A DNA stretch of 35,776 bases, taken from Bacteroidales bacterium. Its GTDB lineage: Bacteria > Bacteroidota > Bacteroidia > Bacteroidales > F082. The notes beneath the pieces are model-generated. The model worked only from the letters and a program-made list of their open reading frames with translations, searched no databases and was not told the origin of the DNA. Positions 1 to 8,367 of the stretch are shown piece after piece. The stretch lies in NCBI GenBank assembly GCA_013141455.1, contig JABFQW010000150.1, positions 1 through 35,776 on the forward strand, written 5' to 3'. Position numbers and translations under genes: made by a program. Each line of letters opens with the position of its first letter. Position 1 is the first letter of the stretch.

Positions 1-1
1 T

Positions 2-67
2 CATCACGAGGACGCAGGTAAGCATTTGCATTTCTTCCGAACAAGCGGAAACAGTATAATTTATTAA
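2..67 (+). CDS. Possible C-terminal tail of an upstream gene (partial)
   Basis: A plus-strand reading frame is open from the window edge to a TAA at 65-67 and would give about 21 residues ending GNSIIY. It lies 45 bases before the next start codon on the same strand, which is a normal spacing for a preceding gene. The other two forward frames also close within 60 bases, so the choice of frame is only a guess. No family can be recognised from so short a piece. Confidence 0.25.
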   Translation, partial: HHEDAGKHLHFFRTSGNSIIY

Positions 68-112
68 AGATTAACAGAAAATAGAGTTTAACCGAACTTC
101 AAGAATAGTATT

Positions 113-1570
113 ATGAAAAAATTATTGACTTTCATATTGTTAGCCTCAATAATCGGGCTTTCACAGGCACAAAACGAAACAGATGCCTTGCGTCTTTCAC
201 AGGTGTTTTATCAGGGAACAGCACGCAGCATGGCCATGGGTGGGGCTTTCGGCGCACTTGGTGCCGATTTCTCAACACTTAGTACCAATCCGGCCGGATT
301 AGGACTATACAGAACCTCAGAGTTTACCATCACACCCGAAATCTTTTACCGTAAAACCGCTTCTGATTACAATGGTTCGTATGGCCAGGATGAAAGGGGA
401 CTTTTCAATCTAAGTAATATCGGTTATGTTACAACTACCAAATTACCTGAAAACTCCGGCAGCACGATAAAGTATTATCAATACGGGTTTGGAATGAACC
501 GCACCAATACCTACAACAACAAATCATTCATTACCGGTGATAACCACGAAAATTCGAAAGTGGATACCTATTTCGATAAACTTGGGAATACCTCTCCAGA
601 AAATATTGAAAATGATTTTCCATTCGATCTCTATCCGGCCTGGTACGTGTATGTACTTGATACATTGCGCGATGAAGAAGGTTTATACTATTACAGTCCC
701 GTTCCTCAGGGTGGAATACGGCAGGAAGAGAGCCAGACAATCAAGGGATCGAATAATGAATGGTTGTTCGCCGTTGGCGCTAACCTGAACGATGTTTTCT
801 ATGTGGGTGCCACGCTCGGATTACCCTATTCACGCTATATTAAAACTTCAACTTATACCGAATATGATATTGCTGATACGATTCCGGGATTCGATTCATG
901 GAGCTATACCGAAGACCTCGAATCGACCGGCTGGGGAGTAAACCTGAAATTAGGGGTGATAGCATGGCCGGTTGAATGGCTAAGATTAGGTGCAGCCTTC
1001 CACACACCAACGCTGTATTATGGTATGCAGGATTCGTGGCGCACAACTACCGAATCCAATCTTGATGGCCCATACTACCGTAAAGATTCACCGGATGGTA
1101 CCTATGAATACGATATCACAACGCCTTATCATGCCATAGGAAGCGCTGCATTAATCATTAAAAAATCGGGCACAATAAGCGTTGACTATGAATATGTCGA
1201 TTACAGTACTGCCCGATTGGGTTCAGTTGACGATAACTTCAATGATGTAAATAATGCAATCAGACATAATTTTTCGTCAAGTACAAACCTACGGTTTGGT
1301 ACCGAATGGCGTTACAGTAACCTTGCTTTCAGGGGTGGTTATGCCATCTATGGCAATCCATATACCGGTGATTTGGACCTGGGTGCCACGAAGAGTATTT
1401 CGTTAGGTATTGGCTATCAGGAAGAAGGGTTTGGTTTGGATTTTGCGTATGTACACGCCACAACCGAACAGGATTATTACTTATATTCATCTGAAAATTA
1501 CACGACAAATGCCACAAACCAGACCATCGACCGCAATAATTTTGTAATGACTGCGCGATTTAAGTTCTGA
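113..1570 (+). CDS. OmpP1/FadL-type outer membrane beta-barrel protein
   Basis: A 485-residue exported protein. It starts with a classic signal peptide (MKKLL, hydrophobic core, cleavage near SQAQ, residues 1-19). The mature N-terminus has the small-residue-rich motif ARSMAMGGAFGALGAD followed by STNPAGLGLYR, the hallmark of the OmpP1/FadL/PorV-like barrels common in Bacteroidota. The remainder alternates aromatic and polar residues as expected of beta-strands, and the protein ends in a barrel-type C-terminus (VMTARFKF). FadL homologues in Proteobacteria move hydrophobic substrates across the outer membrane; for this Bacteroidota branch the substrate is unknown, so no transport specificity is assigned. 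The gene is convergent with the TPR gene, 50 bases away. Confidence 0.85.
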   Translation: MKKLLTFILLASIIGLSQAQNETDALRLSQVFYQGTARSMAMGGAFGALGADFSTLSTNPAGLGLYRTSEFTITPEIFYRKTASDYNGSYGQDERGLFNLSNIGYVTTTKLPENSGSTIKYYQYGFGMNRTNTYNNKSFITGDNHENSKVDTYFDKLGNTSPENIENDFPFDLYPAWYVYVLDTLRDEEGLYYYSPVPQGGIRQEESQTIKGSNNEWLFAVGANLNDVFYVGATLGLPYSRYIKTSTYTEYDIADTIPGFDSWSYTEDLESTGWGVNLKLGVIAWPVEWLRLGAAFHTPTLYYGMQDSWRTTTESNLDGPYYRKDSPDGTYEYDITTPYHAIGSAALIIKKSGTISVDYEYVDYSTARLGSVDDNFNDVNNAIRHNFSSSTNLRFGTEWRYSNLAFRGGYAIYGNPYTGDLDLGATKSISLGIGYQEEGFGLDFAYVHATTEQDYYLYSSENYTTNATNQTIDRNNFVMTARFKF

Positions 1571-1620
1571 GTTTTATTTGGATTAAAAGATATGGATGAA
1601 ATTGTGCGAACACATTTTGC

Positions 1621-3117
1621 TCATTCACCCGATGTTAACCGGCTAATACCGGCTTCGGCTTTCTGATGAATCCCCGATTTGTATTCATCAGGTTTTAATT
1701 TCAAACAAAGGCGATAATAATATATCGCCTTTTGTTTTTGATGGGTAATTTCATAAATTTCTCCTGATTTAAGCGCAGCGTTAGCCGGGTAATATAGTTT
1801 CGAATTGATGCCTGTGTTCATAACCACCTGATAATTTTCCAATGCCTCATCAAATTTTTTCAATTCGTGAAATATGCGTCCCAACCTGTAGGAATACTCT
1901 AACCTGACGGCCAGATCGTGATTATTTCTTTTTTCAGCAGCATTAGTCAGTATTGTTAATGCATCAGGATAGTATCCACCATCAAACAACAAACGCGATT
2001 TCAAAAGTTCAATATCGGGGTTTGACAAACCCTCAGCTTCCCTTACAGCCTGTTTATCGGCCTCAACCTGACCCGGATTTTGTTTTGGCACCTGGCTGAT
2101 CCATTCGTGGTATGTATTCAAATCTCCTTCCAGCAGACCAATCCAGGCAATCTTTCTGATAGCATCCTGGCGGTAATTCAAGCCTTTAAAGTTGATGATA
2201 AAATCGCGATATACTTTTTTTGCATTTAAATCCAATCTCCTGAGCATCGTCTCGGCTTCAAGGTAATTTAAATAATAAAATGAAAAATACTCCTCCCCCT
2301 TCGGCCGGTAATGCAAAGTTTTTGAGGCGGCATCATTATTTCCAGTCCTCATTTCGATAGTTGCCTTCAAATAAACCATCAACAAATTGGTAGAATCAAT
2401 GGGGTTGAACGAATTCAGAAGCAAAAGTGAATCGGTAGGTTCTGCCAATAAATTCAACTCGGCAAAACCCAAAAAAAACATCGCCTCCTCCCTTAAATAG
2501 CCAAATTCAACCTCATTTTCGCATTTCAGCAACACTTCCTTCATCTCTCCAATCCCTTCATTCACCGAACCATTCATCGAGGCTAATTTCACAATCCATT
2601 GATATTCATCAGGAATGCTTCCAACCAGGGCATGTAATAATCCCAAAAGCAGTTTATTCGGTAAAAATTCGGGATATCGCTTTTCGTTCTCTTCGAGTTG
2701 AATAAAGGCCCTTCTTAATTCGAAGGCCGCCGAATAATACTCACCAAATTTTATCCTTACGAACGCCCACTGCAGGTTAATGGTAGCTTGCGCCCATAAA
2801 TACATGGGTGAATCGGTTGGATTATCGTTGATTGATAAAAGTCGTTTTTCTTTGTTAACTTTAAGTATATCAAACTGTTGCTTATCTTCAGAAATAAATA
2901 TCCTAAAAAAATCAATATAGTTTTCAAGAACAACGGTCATTTGGTTTGACGGATTATTAACCTTCTCACCGGCAACTTTGGCTTCCCCATTTTTTAAACG
3001 CAAAGCGATAATATGTTGATAAGCCTCATGGCAATCATTATTGAAATCGAAACCCTGGCCACTGAGGCTATTCGGGACGATAATAAAAACGATTAAAAGA
3101 TACAGGTAACGGATCAT
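1621..3117 (-). CDS. Exported TPR-repeat protein
   Basis: A protein of about 498 residues with an N-terminal signal sequence (MIRYLYLLIVFIIVPNSLSG). Start ATG 3117 is preferred; an in-frame ATG at 3132 would add five residues but overlaps a T-rich stretch after the terminator of the gene upstream. The C-terminal third has TPR-like helical pairs (for example YRLGRIFHELKKFDEALENY and ALKSGEIYEITHQKQKAIYY), and the middle is also helix-rich with alternating Leu/Ala. The protein is probably periplasmic. It has no catalytic motif and I do not recognise a named family; a scaffolding or binding role is inferred only from the repeats. A transcription terminator (3133-3160) separates it from the zinc-ribbon gene, so it probably has its own promoter or depends on read-through. 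Confidence 0.75.
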   Translation of the reverse strand: MIRYLYLLIVFIIVPNSLSGQGFDFNNDCHEAYQHIIALRLKNGEAKVAGEKVNNPSNQMTVVLENYIDFFRIFISEDKQQFDILKVNKEKRLLSINDNPTDSPMYLWAQATINLQWAFVRIKFGEYYSAAFELRRAFIQLEENEKRYPEFLPNKLLLGLLHALVGSIPDEYQWIVKLASMNGSVNEGIGEMKEVLLKCENEVEFGYLREEAMFFLGFAELNLLAEPTDSLLLLNSFNPIDSTNLLMVYLKATIEMRTGNNDAASKTLHYRPKGEEYFSFYYLNYLEAETMLRRLDLNAKKVYRDFIINFKGLNYRQDAIRKIAWIGLLEGDLNTYHEWISQVPKQNPGQVEADKQAVREAEGLSNPDIELLKSRLLFDGGYYPDALTILTNAAEKRNNHDLAVRLEYSYRLGRIFHELKKFDEALENYQVVMNTGINSKLYYPANAALKSGEIYEITHQKQKAIYYYRLCLKLKPDEYKSGIHQKAEAGISRLTSGE

Positions 3118-3132
3118 TGGGTAAAAATACAA

Positions 3133-3160
3133 AAAGGGAGCATCAACCGATACTCCCTTT
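3133..3160 (-). terminator. Rho-independent terminator of the nif3/zinc-ribbon unit
   Basis: The arms AAAGGGAG (3133-3140) and CTCCCTTT (3153-3160) form a perfect 8-bp stem with a 12-base loop. Read on the minus strand the hairpin runs into a T-rich tail (TTTTTGTATTTTT), starting 22 bases after the stop codon of the zinc-ribbon gene. Confidence 0.75.
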
Positions 3161-3181
3161 GCATAAAACCATTGTTATCTT

Positions 3182-3982
3182 TTAGGCGTATAAGGCGGCA
3201 ATCTCCTGATCGACTAAGATACGGCCACAATATTCACAAACAATTACTTTCTTGTGAACCCGGATATCCAATTGATGTTGTGGTGGAATTTTATTGAAAC
3301 AACCGCCACAGGCATCCCGTTCAATCTGCACAACGGCCAAACCGTTTCTGGCATTTTTGCGTATTCTTTTGTAAGCAATAACCAAACGATCTTCGATCAT
3401 TTCTTCGCTCTTCTTCGATTTTGTCATCAGGTCAAGCTCATCCTTCTCAGTTTCTTCGATAATTGATTGTAACTCCGATTTCTTTAATTCGAGGTCAGCA
3501 ATTCTATCAGCGAGTCTTTCTTTGGCGGCCGCGATCTGAACACCTATCTCATCGAGCGAAGTGGTGAATTCGCGTATTCTCTTTTCGGATAATTGAATTT
3601 CAAGATTTTGAAATTCAATTTCTTTCGAAAGTGAATCATATTCGCGGTTGTTGCGAACATTTTTATGTTGTTCTTCATATTTGGCAATCAAGGTTCGGCT
3701 ATCTTTGATCGATACCTTTTTCTCATTTACCGAATTTGTAAGAATCACAATTTCGTTTTCAAATTTCTCAATTCTAGTTTCCAATCCGGCAATTTCATCT
3801 TCAAGATCCTGCACTTCGAGGGGAAGCTCACCCCGGACGATCCTGATTCTATCTATTTGCGAATCAACTTGTTGAAGCGTATATAACGCAACCAACTTTT
3901 GCTCAACACTTACTTCATGCTGATCATCGTGATGCACATGATTCATTTTTTTTTCTACCTCAGATTTTTTCTCCGTTGCCAT
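3182..3982 (-). CDS. Coiled-coil protein with C4-type zinc ribbon
   Basis: A 266-residue cytoplasmic protein. Residues about 25-200 are strongly heptad-patterned and charged, predicting a long antiparallel coiled coil. The C-terminus holds a C4 zinc ribbon: CGGC followed about 22 residues later by CEYC. This is the architecture of the widespread C4-type zinc-ribbon family (related to CT398/FlgZ-type proteins), whose precise role is unsettled; nucleic-acid or protein binding is usually suggested. The N-terminus is rich in His and charged residues (HVHHDDQHE), a possible metal-binding tail. It lies 8 bases downstream of nif3 on the same strand, so the two are almost certainly co-transcribed, a pairing that recurs in Bacteroidota. 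Confidence 0.85.
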   Translation of the reverse strand: MATEKKSEVEKKMNHVHHDDQHEVSVEQKLVALYTLQQVDSQIDRIRIVRGELPLEVQDLEDEIAGLETRIEKFENEIVILTNSVNEKKVSIKDSRTLIAKYEEQHKNVRNNREYDSLSKEIEFQNLEIQLSEKRIREFTTSLDEIGVQIAAAKERLADRIADLELKKSELQSIIEETEKDELDLMTKSKKSEEMIEDRLVIAYKRIRKNARNGLAVVQIERDACGGCFNKIPPQHQLDIRVHKKVIVCEYCGRILVDQEIAALYA

Positions 3983-3990
3983 ACAAATAA

Positions 3991-5100
3991 TTACTTTTTA
4001 TTAAAATAACACACTGCATTGGTATTTACTCCCGAATTCAGGACTGCAAAGGTAGGGAATTTTTTATGAATGATTTCAACAATCAATTCTTTTGTGAATT
4101 GTTCGGTTTCAAAATGTCCGGCATCAACCAATAACATCTTACCATCGGCTTCAAAAAAGTCGTGATATTTAATATCAGCCGTCACGAATGCATCTGCTTG
4201 TGCCGTCCTGGCATGATGTATTAAAAAAGCGCCTGACCCTCCACAAACGGCAACCTTCTTTATTTTTTTCCCGGTAAGTGTAGTATGCCTTAGTCCGATT
4301 GTTCCAAAAGTATGCTGGATAAATTCCAGAAACTCAACCTCTGTCAATTCGTCCGGAAGAAGACCAATTATCCCGGCTCCAACGCTATGGAATTTGTTAT
4401 CCAGCTGATAAATATCGTACGCAACCTCTTCATATGGATGTGCTTCAACCAATGCGCTGATAACAGCCCGAACATGATAATCAGGTACAATCATTTCAAT
4501 ACGGGTCTCAGGCTCTTCATGTAAATGATGCTTTTGGCCGACAAAAGGGTTGGCCTCTTCATTTGCCCTGAAAGTGCCGATTCCGGTTGCATTAAAACTA
4601 CATCCATCATAATTACCAATATTACCGGCACCTTTCTTCTCCATAGCTTCCCTAACCCTATCAGCAAATTCATGCGGGCAGAAAGTAACGATCTTTTTTA
4701 ATACTCCCTCTACCGGCTGCAAAACTGAAGCGGACTTCAGTTTCATTTTTTCTGCAATTTTAAAATTAACTCCGGTTGAACTATTATCGAGGTTTGTATG
4801 CATGGCAATGATAGCAATATCATTTTTAATTGCCTGTATTACAATACGTTCAACAAATTCTGAAGGAACAAGCTTCTTCAATCCTTTAAAGATTATGGGA
4901 TGATGAGAAATTATCAGTCCGCATTCATTTTTGATTGCCTCATCAATCACATCTTCAGTGATATCGATACATACCAATGCTTTTGACACGATTTGGTTTT
5001 CATCACCGATAAGTAAACCGCTATTGTCGTACGATTCCTGCAATGACAAGGGGGCAATATCATGAAAACATCGCAAAATTTCGTTAACCGTAATTTTCAA
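3991..5100 (-). CDS. Nif3-like dinuclear metal-centre protein
   Basis: A 369-residue member of the Nif3/YqfO (NIF3, DUF34) family. Metal-binding signatures are visible: SHHP with His66/His67, MHTNLD with His101/Asp105, and a C-terminal DAGHFETEQ carrying the remaining His and Glu ligands. The length and central region (about residues 130-235, with YEEVAYDIY) indicate the long form with an inserted PII/CutA-like domain, as in Gram-positive and Bacteroidota members. The family forms toroidal hexamers. It has been linked to GTP cyclohydrolase I-type annotations, but the true function is unresolved, so none is claimed. It is first in a two-gene unit with the zinc-ribbon gene. A minus-strand -7 element (TAATTTTGC) lies about 150 bases upstream at 5251-5259. 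Confidence 0.9.
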   Translation of the reverse strand: MKITVNEILRCFHDIAPLSLQESYDNSGLLIGDENQIVSKALVCIDITEDVIDEAIKNECGLIISHHPIIFKGLKKLVPSEFVERIVIQAIKNDIAIIAMHTNLDNSSTGVNFKIAEKMKLKSASVLQPVEGVLKKIVTFCPHEFADRVREAMEKKGAGNIGNYDGCSFNATGIGTFRANEEANPFVGQKHHLHEEPETRIEMIVPDYHVRAVISALVEAHPYEEVAYDIYQLDNKFHSVGAGIIGLLPDELTEVEFLEFIQHTFGTIGLRHTTLTGKKIKKVAVCGGSGAFLIHHARTAQADAFVTADIKYHDFFEADGKMLLVDAGHFETEQFTKELIVEIIHKKFPTFAVLNSGVNTNAVCYFNKK

Positions 5101-5250
5101 TTCTTAAAATTATTACGTTAAATAATTGTTACTTTTTCTACTAAAAACACTCTTTTTTTCTTCTCACACCTATCCATGCATGTCAGTAATCATCGTAAAA
5201 AAACATTTAACATACACTGTATCAGCAGAGTTAGTGTGTAGCAGTACTGT

Positions 5251-5259
5251 GCAAAATTA
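5251..5259 (-). promoter_or_regulatory. Candidate -7 promoter element for nif3
   Basis: The minus-strand sequence TAATTTTGC matches the Bacteroidota -7 consensus TAnnTTTG. No convincing -33 TTTG lies at the standard 19-21 base spacing, and the distance to the nif3 start would give a leader of about 140 bases. Confidence 0.35.
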
Positions 5260-5383
5260 CAACATATTAATGCTAAATGTATTTCAATCACAGTAACTAA
5301 ATTTTCAAACTCTCGTAAGAAATCGTCAACGGTCGGGCTTGGTAAAAATATCGCTACTTTTAGCAATAAATTAAATATAACTG

Positions 5384-6439
5384 ATGAGAGTATTATTATA
5401 TCCTTTCGCATTTATTTATAAACTCATCCTTTTATTCAGGCACTTACTGTTCGATTTAAAAATCCGTCACAGTGAAACTTTCAGGGAACCTGTCATTTGC
5501 GTTGGTAACCTTACATTTGGAGGTACCGGAAAGACCCCGCATATCGAATACCTTACCCGACTTTTACAGCCTGATTATAAGGTAGCCATCCTAAGCAGAG
5601 GGTATATGAGGAAATCAAAAGGATTTGTGCTTGCTGAAAAAAATACAGGCTTTGAAATTATTGGAGATGAACCCCGCCAATACCTTAACAAATTTGATAA
5701 TATCATAATCGCTGTTGATGAGAAAAGGGTAAGAGGGATAAAAAACCTTTTAAACTTAACCCCAAAACCTGATGTAATTTTACTCGATGATGCATTCCAA
5801 CATCGGGCCGTGAAGGCAGGATTAAATATCTTACTAACTGATTATCACCATCTCTACCCACAGGATCATCTGGTTCCGGCTGGTAGCTTACGCGATGTCA
5901 AATCTGCCGCACATCGGGCCGACATCATCATTGTTACGAAAACACCAAAAATATTTTCACCATTCATCTATCGTCAGTTGAGTGCATTAATAAAACCCAG
6001 ACCACACCAAAAACTATACTTCTCCTACCTTACCTATGGCCGCTTTGTTCCTGTTCTATCTAATTTAAACATTCCTGTTCCACATTCAATCGGTACCATT
6101 TTAATGTTTTGTGGAATTGCAAATCCATATCCATTACAGGAATATTTGCAGACGAAGTGCAACGAATTGATTCTGATCGATTTCCCGGATCATCATAGTT
6201 TTACCGAAAAAGATATGCAATCGATTAAAAAACAATATGATAGCATATTAGGCAAGAATAAAATAATCATCACAACCGAGAAAGACGCTATGCGTTTGAT
6301 AGATTCTCCATACCTTAGCAGGTTCGAAGGAATACCATTTTATTTTGTTCCTATCGCGGTGAAATTTCATCTGGAAAACGAATCAAACTTTGACAAAGAA
6401 ATTGTAGAATATGTTAGCAAAAATCACACAGACAACTGA
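5384..6439 (+). CDS. lpxK: Tetraacyldisaccharide 4'-kinase LpxK
   Basis: A 351-residue inner-membrane-associated kinase that phosphorylates the 4'-position of the lipid A disaccharide precursor to give lipid IVA. The N-terminus has one membrane-anchoring hydrophobic helix (LLYPFAFIYKLILLFRHLLF). It is followed by the LpxK P-loop variant GNLTFGGTGKTPH (Walker A around residues 46-51). Other family blocks are LSRGYMRKSKG, GDEPRQY, LLDDAFQHRAV (Walker B region), LVPAGSLRD and TTEKDAMRL near the C-terminus. Length is normal. It opens a plus-strand operon with the phosphorylase (29-base overlap) and lpxH, so two lipid A biosynthesis steps are co-transcribed. Confidence 0.95.
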   Translation: MRVLLYPFAFIYKLILLFRHLLFDLKIRHSETFREPVICVGNLTFGGTGKTPHIEYLTRLLQPDYKVAILSRGYMRKSKGFVLAEKNTGFEIIGDEPRQYLNKFDNIIIAVDEKRVRGIKNLLNLTPKPDVILLDDAFQHRAVKAGLNILLTDYHHLYPQDHLVPAGSLRDVKSAAHRADIIIVTKTPKIFSPFIYRQLSALIKPRPHQKLYFSYLTYGRFVPVLSNLNIPVPHSIGTILMFCGIANPYPLQEYLQTKCNELILIDFPDHHSFTEKDMQSIKKQYDSILGKNKIIITTEKDAMRLIDSPYLSRFEGIPFYFVPIAVKFHLENESNFDKEIVEYVSKNHTDN

Positions 6440-7226
6440 TTATATACAACAAAGGGTTCCATGGCAACCTGAAACAGGAATAATCTTAGGGACAGGCCTT
6501 GGCGAATTGGTGAATGAAATTGATATCGAAATTGCAATCCCCTATATCGAAATACCGAATTTCCCTGTCTCTACGGTGCATGGCCATCAGGGCAGGCTGA
6601 TTTTTGGAACTTTAAGCGGCAAAAAAATAGTTGCCATGCAGGGCAGGTTTCATTATTATGAAGGATATTCAATGCAGGAAGTCACCTTTCCGATTCGCGT
6701 TATGAAAATGCTTGGGGTGAAATTGTTAATCGTTTCCAATGCGAGTGGTGGTTTGAATCCGGATTTCGCCATTGGCGACCTGATGTTTATCCGTGATCAC
6801 ATTAATCTTATGCCTAACCCCTTAATCGGGAGAAACGAAGATCAGTTAGGCCCAAGGTTCCCTGATATGAGTAAAACGTACGATGCCGGCATCCTTGATA
6901 TCGCACTAAAAGTAGCGGAACAAAACGGTATTAAAGTTCATACCGGCGTTTATGCCGCTGTGACCGGTCCAACTTTTGAAACACCATCAGAATACTATTA
7001 TATCCATACGATTGGCGCAGATGCAGTTGGTATGTCAACCGTGCCCGAAGTAATTGTTGCCCGCCACAGTCAGTTAAAAGTATTTGCCGTTTCAGTAATT
7101 TCGGATCTTGGGGTGAAAGGAAAAATTGTTGAAGTTACACATGAGGAAGTGATTGATGCTGCCGAGGCAGCTCAGCCAAAAATGACAAAGATAATCAAGG
7201 GATTGTTGAAAGATATTGTTATTTAG
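6411..7226 (+). CDS. Purine nucleoside phosphorylase
   Basis: A 271-residue phosphorylase of the trimeric PNP/MTAP class, which splits purine (deoxy)ribonucleosides with phosphate to the base and (deoxy)ribose 1-phosphate. Conserved blocks are GTGLGELV near residue 27, STVHGHQGRLIFG (His57/His59), MQGRFHYYEGY (His81 region), SNASGGLNP (109-117), VTGPTFETPSEYYY, and the substrate-pocket segment GADAVGMSTVPEVIVARH. The AVGMST block and trimeric-type length support PNP I rather than hexameric DeoD. The start at ATG 6411 overlaps the end of lpxK by 29 bases, implying translational coupling. lpxH follows after 33 bases. Purine salvage inside a lipid A operon has no obvious metabolic link. Confidence 0.93.
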   Translation: MLAKITQTTDYIQQRVPWQPETGIILGTGLGELVNEIDIEIAIPYIEIPNFPVSTVHGHQGRLIFGTLSGKKIVAMQGRFHYYEGYSMQEVTFPIRVMKMLGVKLLIVSNASGGLNPDFAIGDLMFIRDHINLMPNPLIGRNEDQLGPRFPDMSKTYDAGILDIALKVAEQNGIKVHTGVYAAVTGPTFETPSEYYYIHTIGADAVGMSTVPEVIVARHSQLKVFAVSVISDLGVKGKIVEVTHEEVIDAAEAAQPKMTKIIKGLLKDIVI

Positions 7227-7259
7227 TTAGCCTCAGGAGTTTCAAAACTTAAAAACCAG

Positions 7260-8030
7260 ATGGCAAACACGAATAAAAAAATATATTTCGCATCCGATTT
7301 TCATCTTGGTGTACCTGATCACGATAGTAGCTTAGATCGAGAGAAAAAACTTGTCCGTTGGCTCGATATCATTAAGCATGATGCGGCAGAGATTTTTTTG
7401 ATGGGCGATATTTTTGATTTCTGGTTCGAATATTCCACCGTCATCCCTAAAGGATATGTTCGTTTACTTGGAAAAATAGCCGAAATAGCCGACAGCGGCA
7501 TTCCGGTTCATTTATTCAGAGGTAACCATGATGTTTGGGCATTCGACTATTTACATAAAGAACTTGGCGTTCAGCTTCATCGCGATCCGGTGATACGCGA
7601 TTTTAGCGGCAAACGATTCTACCTCGCCCACGGCGATGGTCTGGGACCAGGCGATACCGGCTATAAATTTCTGAAGAAAATTTTTGAAATGAAATTTAAC
7701 CAGTTCATGTTCAAATGGTTACATCCGGATATCGGCAAACGATTGGGACTCTATTTCTCGCACCGGAGCCGGATTGCCAATATCGCACGAGAACACAAAA
7801 ACGATTTCAAATTCATCGTGGAAGAAGAAATGCTCTATGCCTATTGCAAGCAAATACTTCAAAAACAACAGGAGATCTATTATTTCATTTTTGGACACCG
7901 TCATGTACCGTTGGTTTATCCCTTATCTGATAAAACCAATATGGTTATTCTGGGCGATTGGGTGACCAACTTCACATATGCTGTTTTTGATGGTGAGAAA
8001 CTTGAATTACAATTCTTTGAAAAAGAATAG
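7260..8030 (+). CDS. lpxH: UDP-2,3-diacylglucosamine diphosphatase LpxH
   Basis: A 256-residue metallophosphoesterase of the calcineurin-like fold that removes UMP from UDP-2,3-diacylglucosamine to give lipid X in lipid A synthesis. The dinuclear metal motifs are all present: ASDFHLG (Asp13, His15), MGDIFDFWFEY (Asp50), RGNHDVW (Asn89, His90, Asp91), LAHGDG (His124) and the C-terminal FGHRHVP. Basic and aromatic residues around 150-180 (FNQFMFKWLHPDIG, FSHRSR) match the LpxH lipid-binding cap. It is third gene of the lpxK unit, 33 bases after the phosphorylase stop. Its stop lies only 7 bases from the stop of the convergent antitoxin gene. Confidence 0.92.
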   Translation: MANTNKKIYFASDFHLGVPDHDSSLDREKKLVRWLDIIKHDAAEIFLMGDIFDFWFEYSTVIPKGYVRLLGKIAEIADSGIPVHLFRGNHDVWAFDYLHKELGVQLHRDPVIRDFSGKRFYLAHGDGLGPGDTGYKFLKKIFEMKFNQFMFKWLHPDIGKRLGLYFSHRSRIANIAREHKNDFKFIVEEEMLYAYCKQILQKQQEIYYFIFGHRHVPLVYPLSDKTNMVILGDWVTNFTYAVFDGEKLELQFFEKE

Positions 8031-8037
8031 TCAAAAC

Positions 8038-8289
8038 TCATAATCCCAAAAGAGTCTTAAGATCTTCTTTGTTAACTGAAATAAGCTCGTCCCTTTCTGC
8101 TTCTGCAATTGACTGCTCAAGGCGGAGTTTTATTTCCGGCTCAGCAAAATAAATATCGGAATCAGTAACTGGTTTCAGAAAACATGCCCTATTCTTACCG
8201 CGCTGCACAATTACCTGTTCGTTGTTATCGATCAGATCAAAGTATTTTTTTTGGTTCACTCTAAATTCTCTACTGCTAATGACTAACAT
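8038..8289 (-). CDS. Phd/YefM-family antitoxin, apparently orphan
   Basis: An 83-residue protein beginning MLVISSREFRVNQKKYFDLI, followed by VIVQRGKNRACFLKPV. This is the standard N-terminal DNA-binding dimer fold of Phd/YefM antitoxins: a short strand, a helix, then the VIVxRG hairpin. A more acidic, helical tail (EQSIAEAERDELISVNKEDL) fits a toxin-binding segment. ATG 8289 is chosen because it fits the family N-terminus and leaves the promoter and operator upstream. An alternative start at 8325 would run through the operator. Phd/YefM antitoxins normally have a RelE/YoeB or Doc toxin immediately downstream, but here lpxH lies 7 bases away on the other strand, so no local toxin exists. Confidence 0.85.
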   Translation of the reverse strand: MLVISSREFRVNQKKYFDLIDNNEQVIVQRGKNRACFLKPVTDSDIYFAEPEIKLRLEQSIAEAERDELISVNKEDLKTLLGL

Positions 8290-8307
8290 TATTTCATTGA
8301 TTAATTG

Positions 8308-8324
8308 TGTACCATAACGGTACA
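8308..8324. promoter_or_regulatory. Palindromic operator for the Phd/YefM antitoxin
   Basis: TGTACC (8308-8313), 5-base spacer, GGTACA (8319-8324) is a perfect 6-bp dyad 18 bases upstream of the antitoxin start codon, overlapping its -7 element. YefM operators are known to contain TGTACA-core palindromes, so autoregulation is a reasonable inference. Confidence 0.6.
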
Positions 8325-8353
8325 AAAATAATTCAATATCAATTTCATGTCAA
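8323..8353 (-). promoter_or_regulatory. Bacteroidota-type promoter of the antitoxin gene
   Basis: On the minus strand TTG (complement of 8351-8353, within TTGACATG), a 20-base spacer, and TATTTTTG (complement of 8323-8330) match the -33/-7 consensus TTTG-N19-21-TAnnTTTG. The -7 element abuts the TGTACC/GGTACA dyad, so operator binding should block transcription. Confidence 0.65.
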
Positions 8354-8367
8354 TCTGAAGGATAATC

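Noticed and set aside
5190-5411. A 73-codon minus-strand frame upstream of lpxK
   Set aside because: It overlaps the lpxK start on the opposite strand and covers the candidate nif3 promoter; the protein has no recognisable features.
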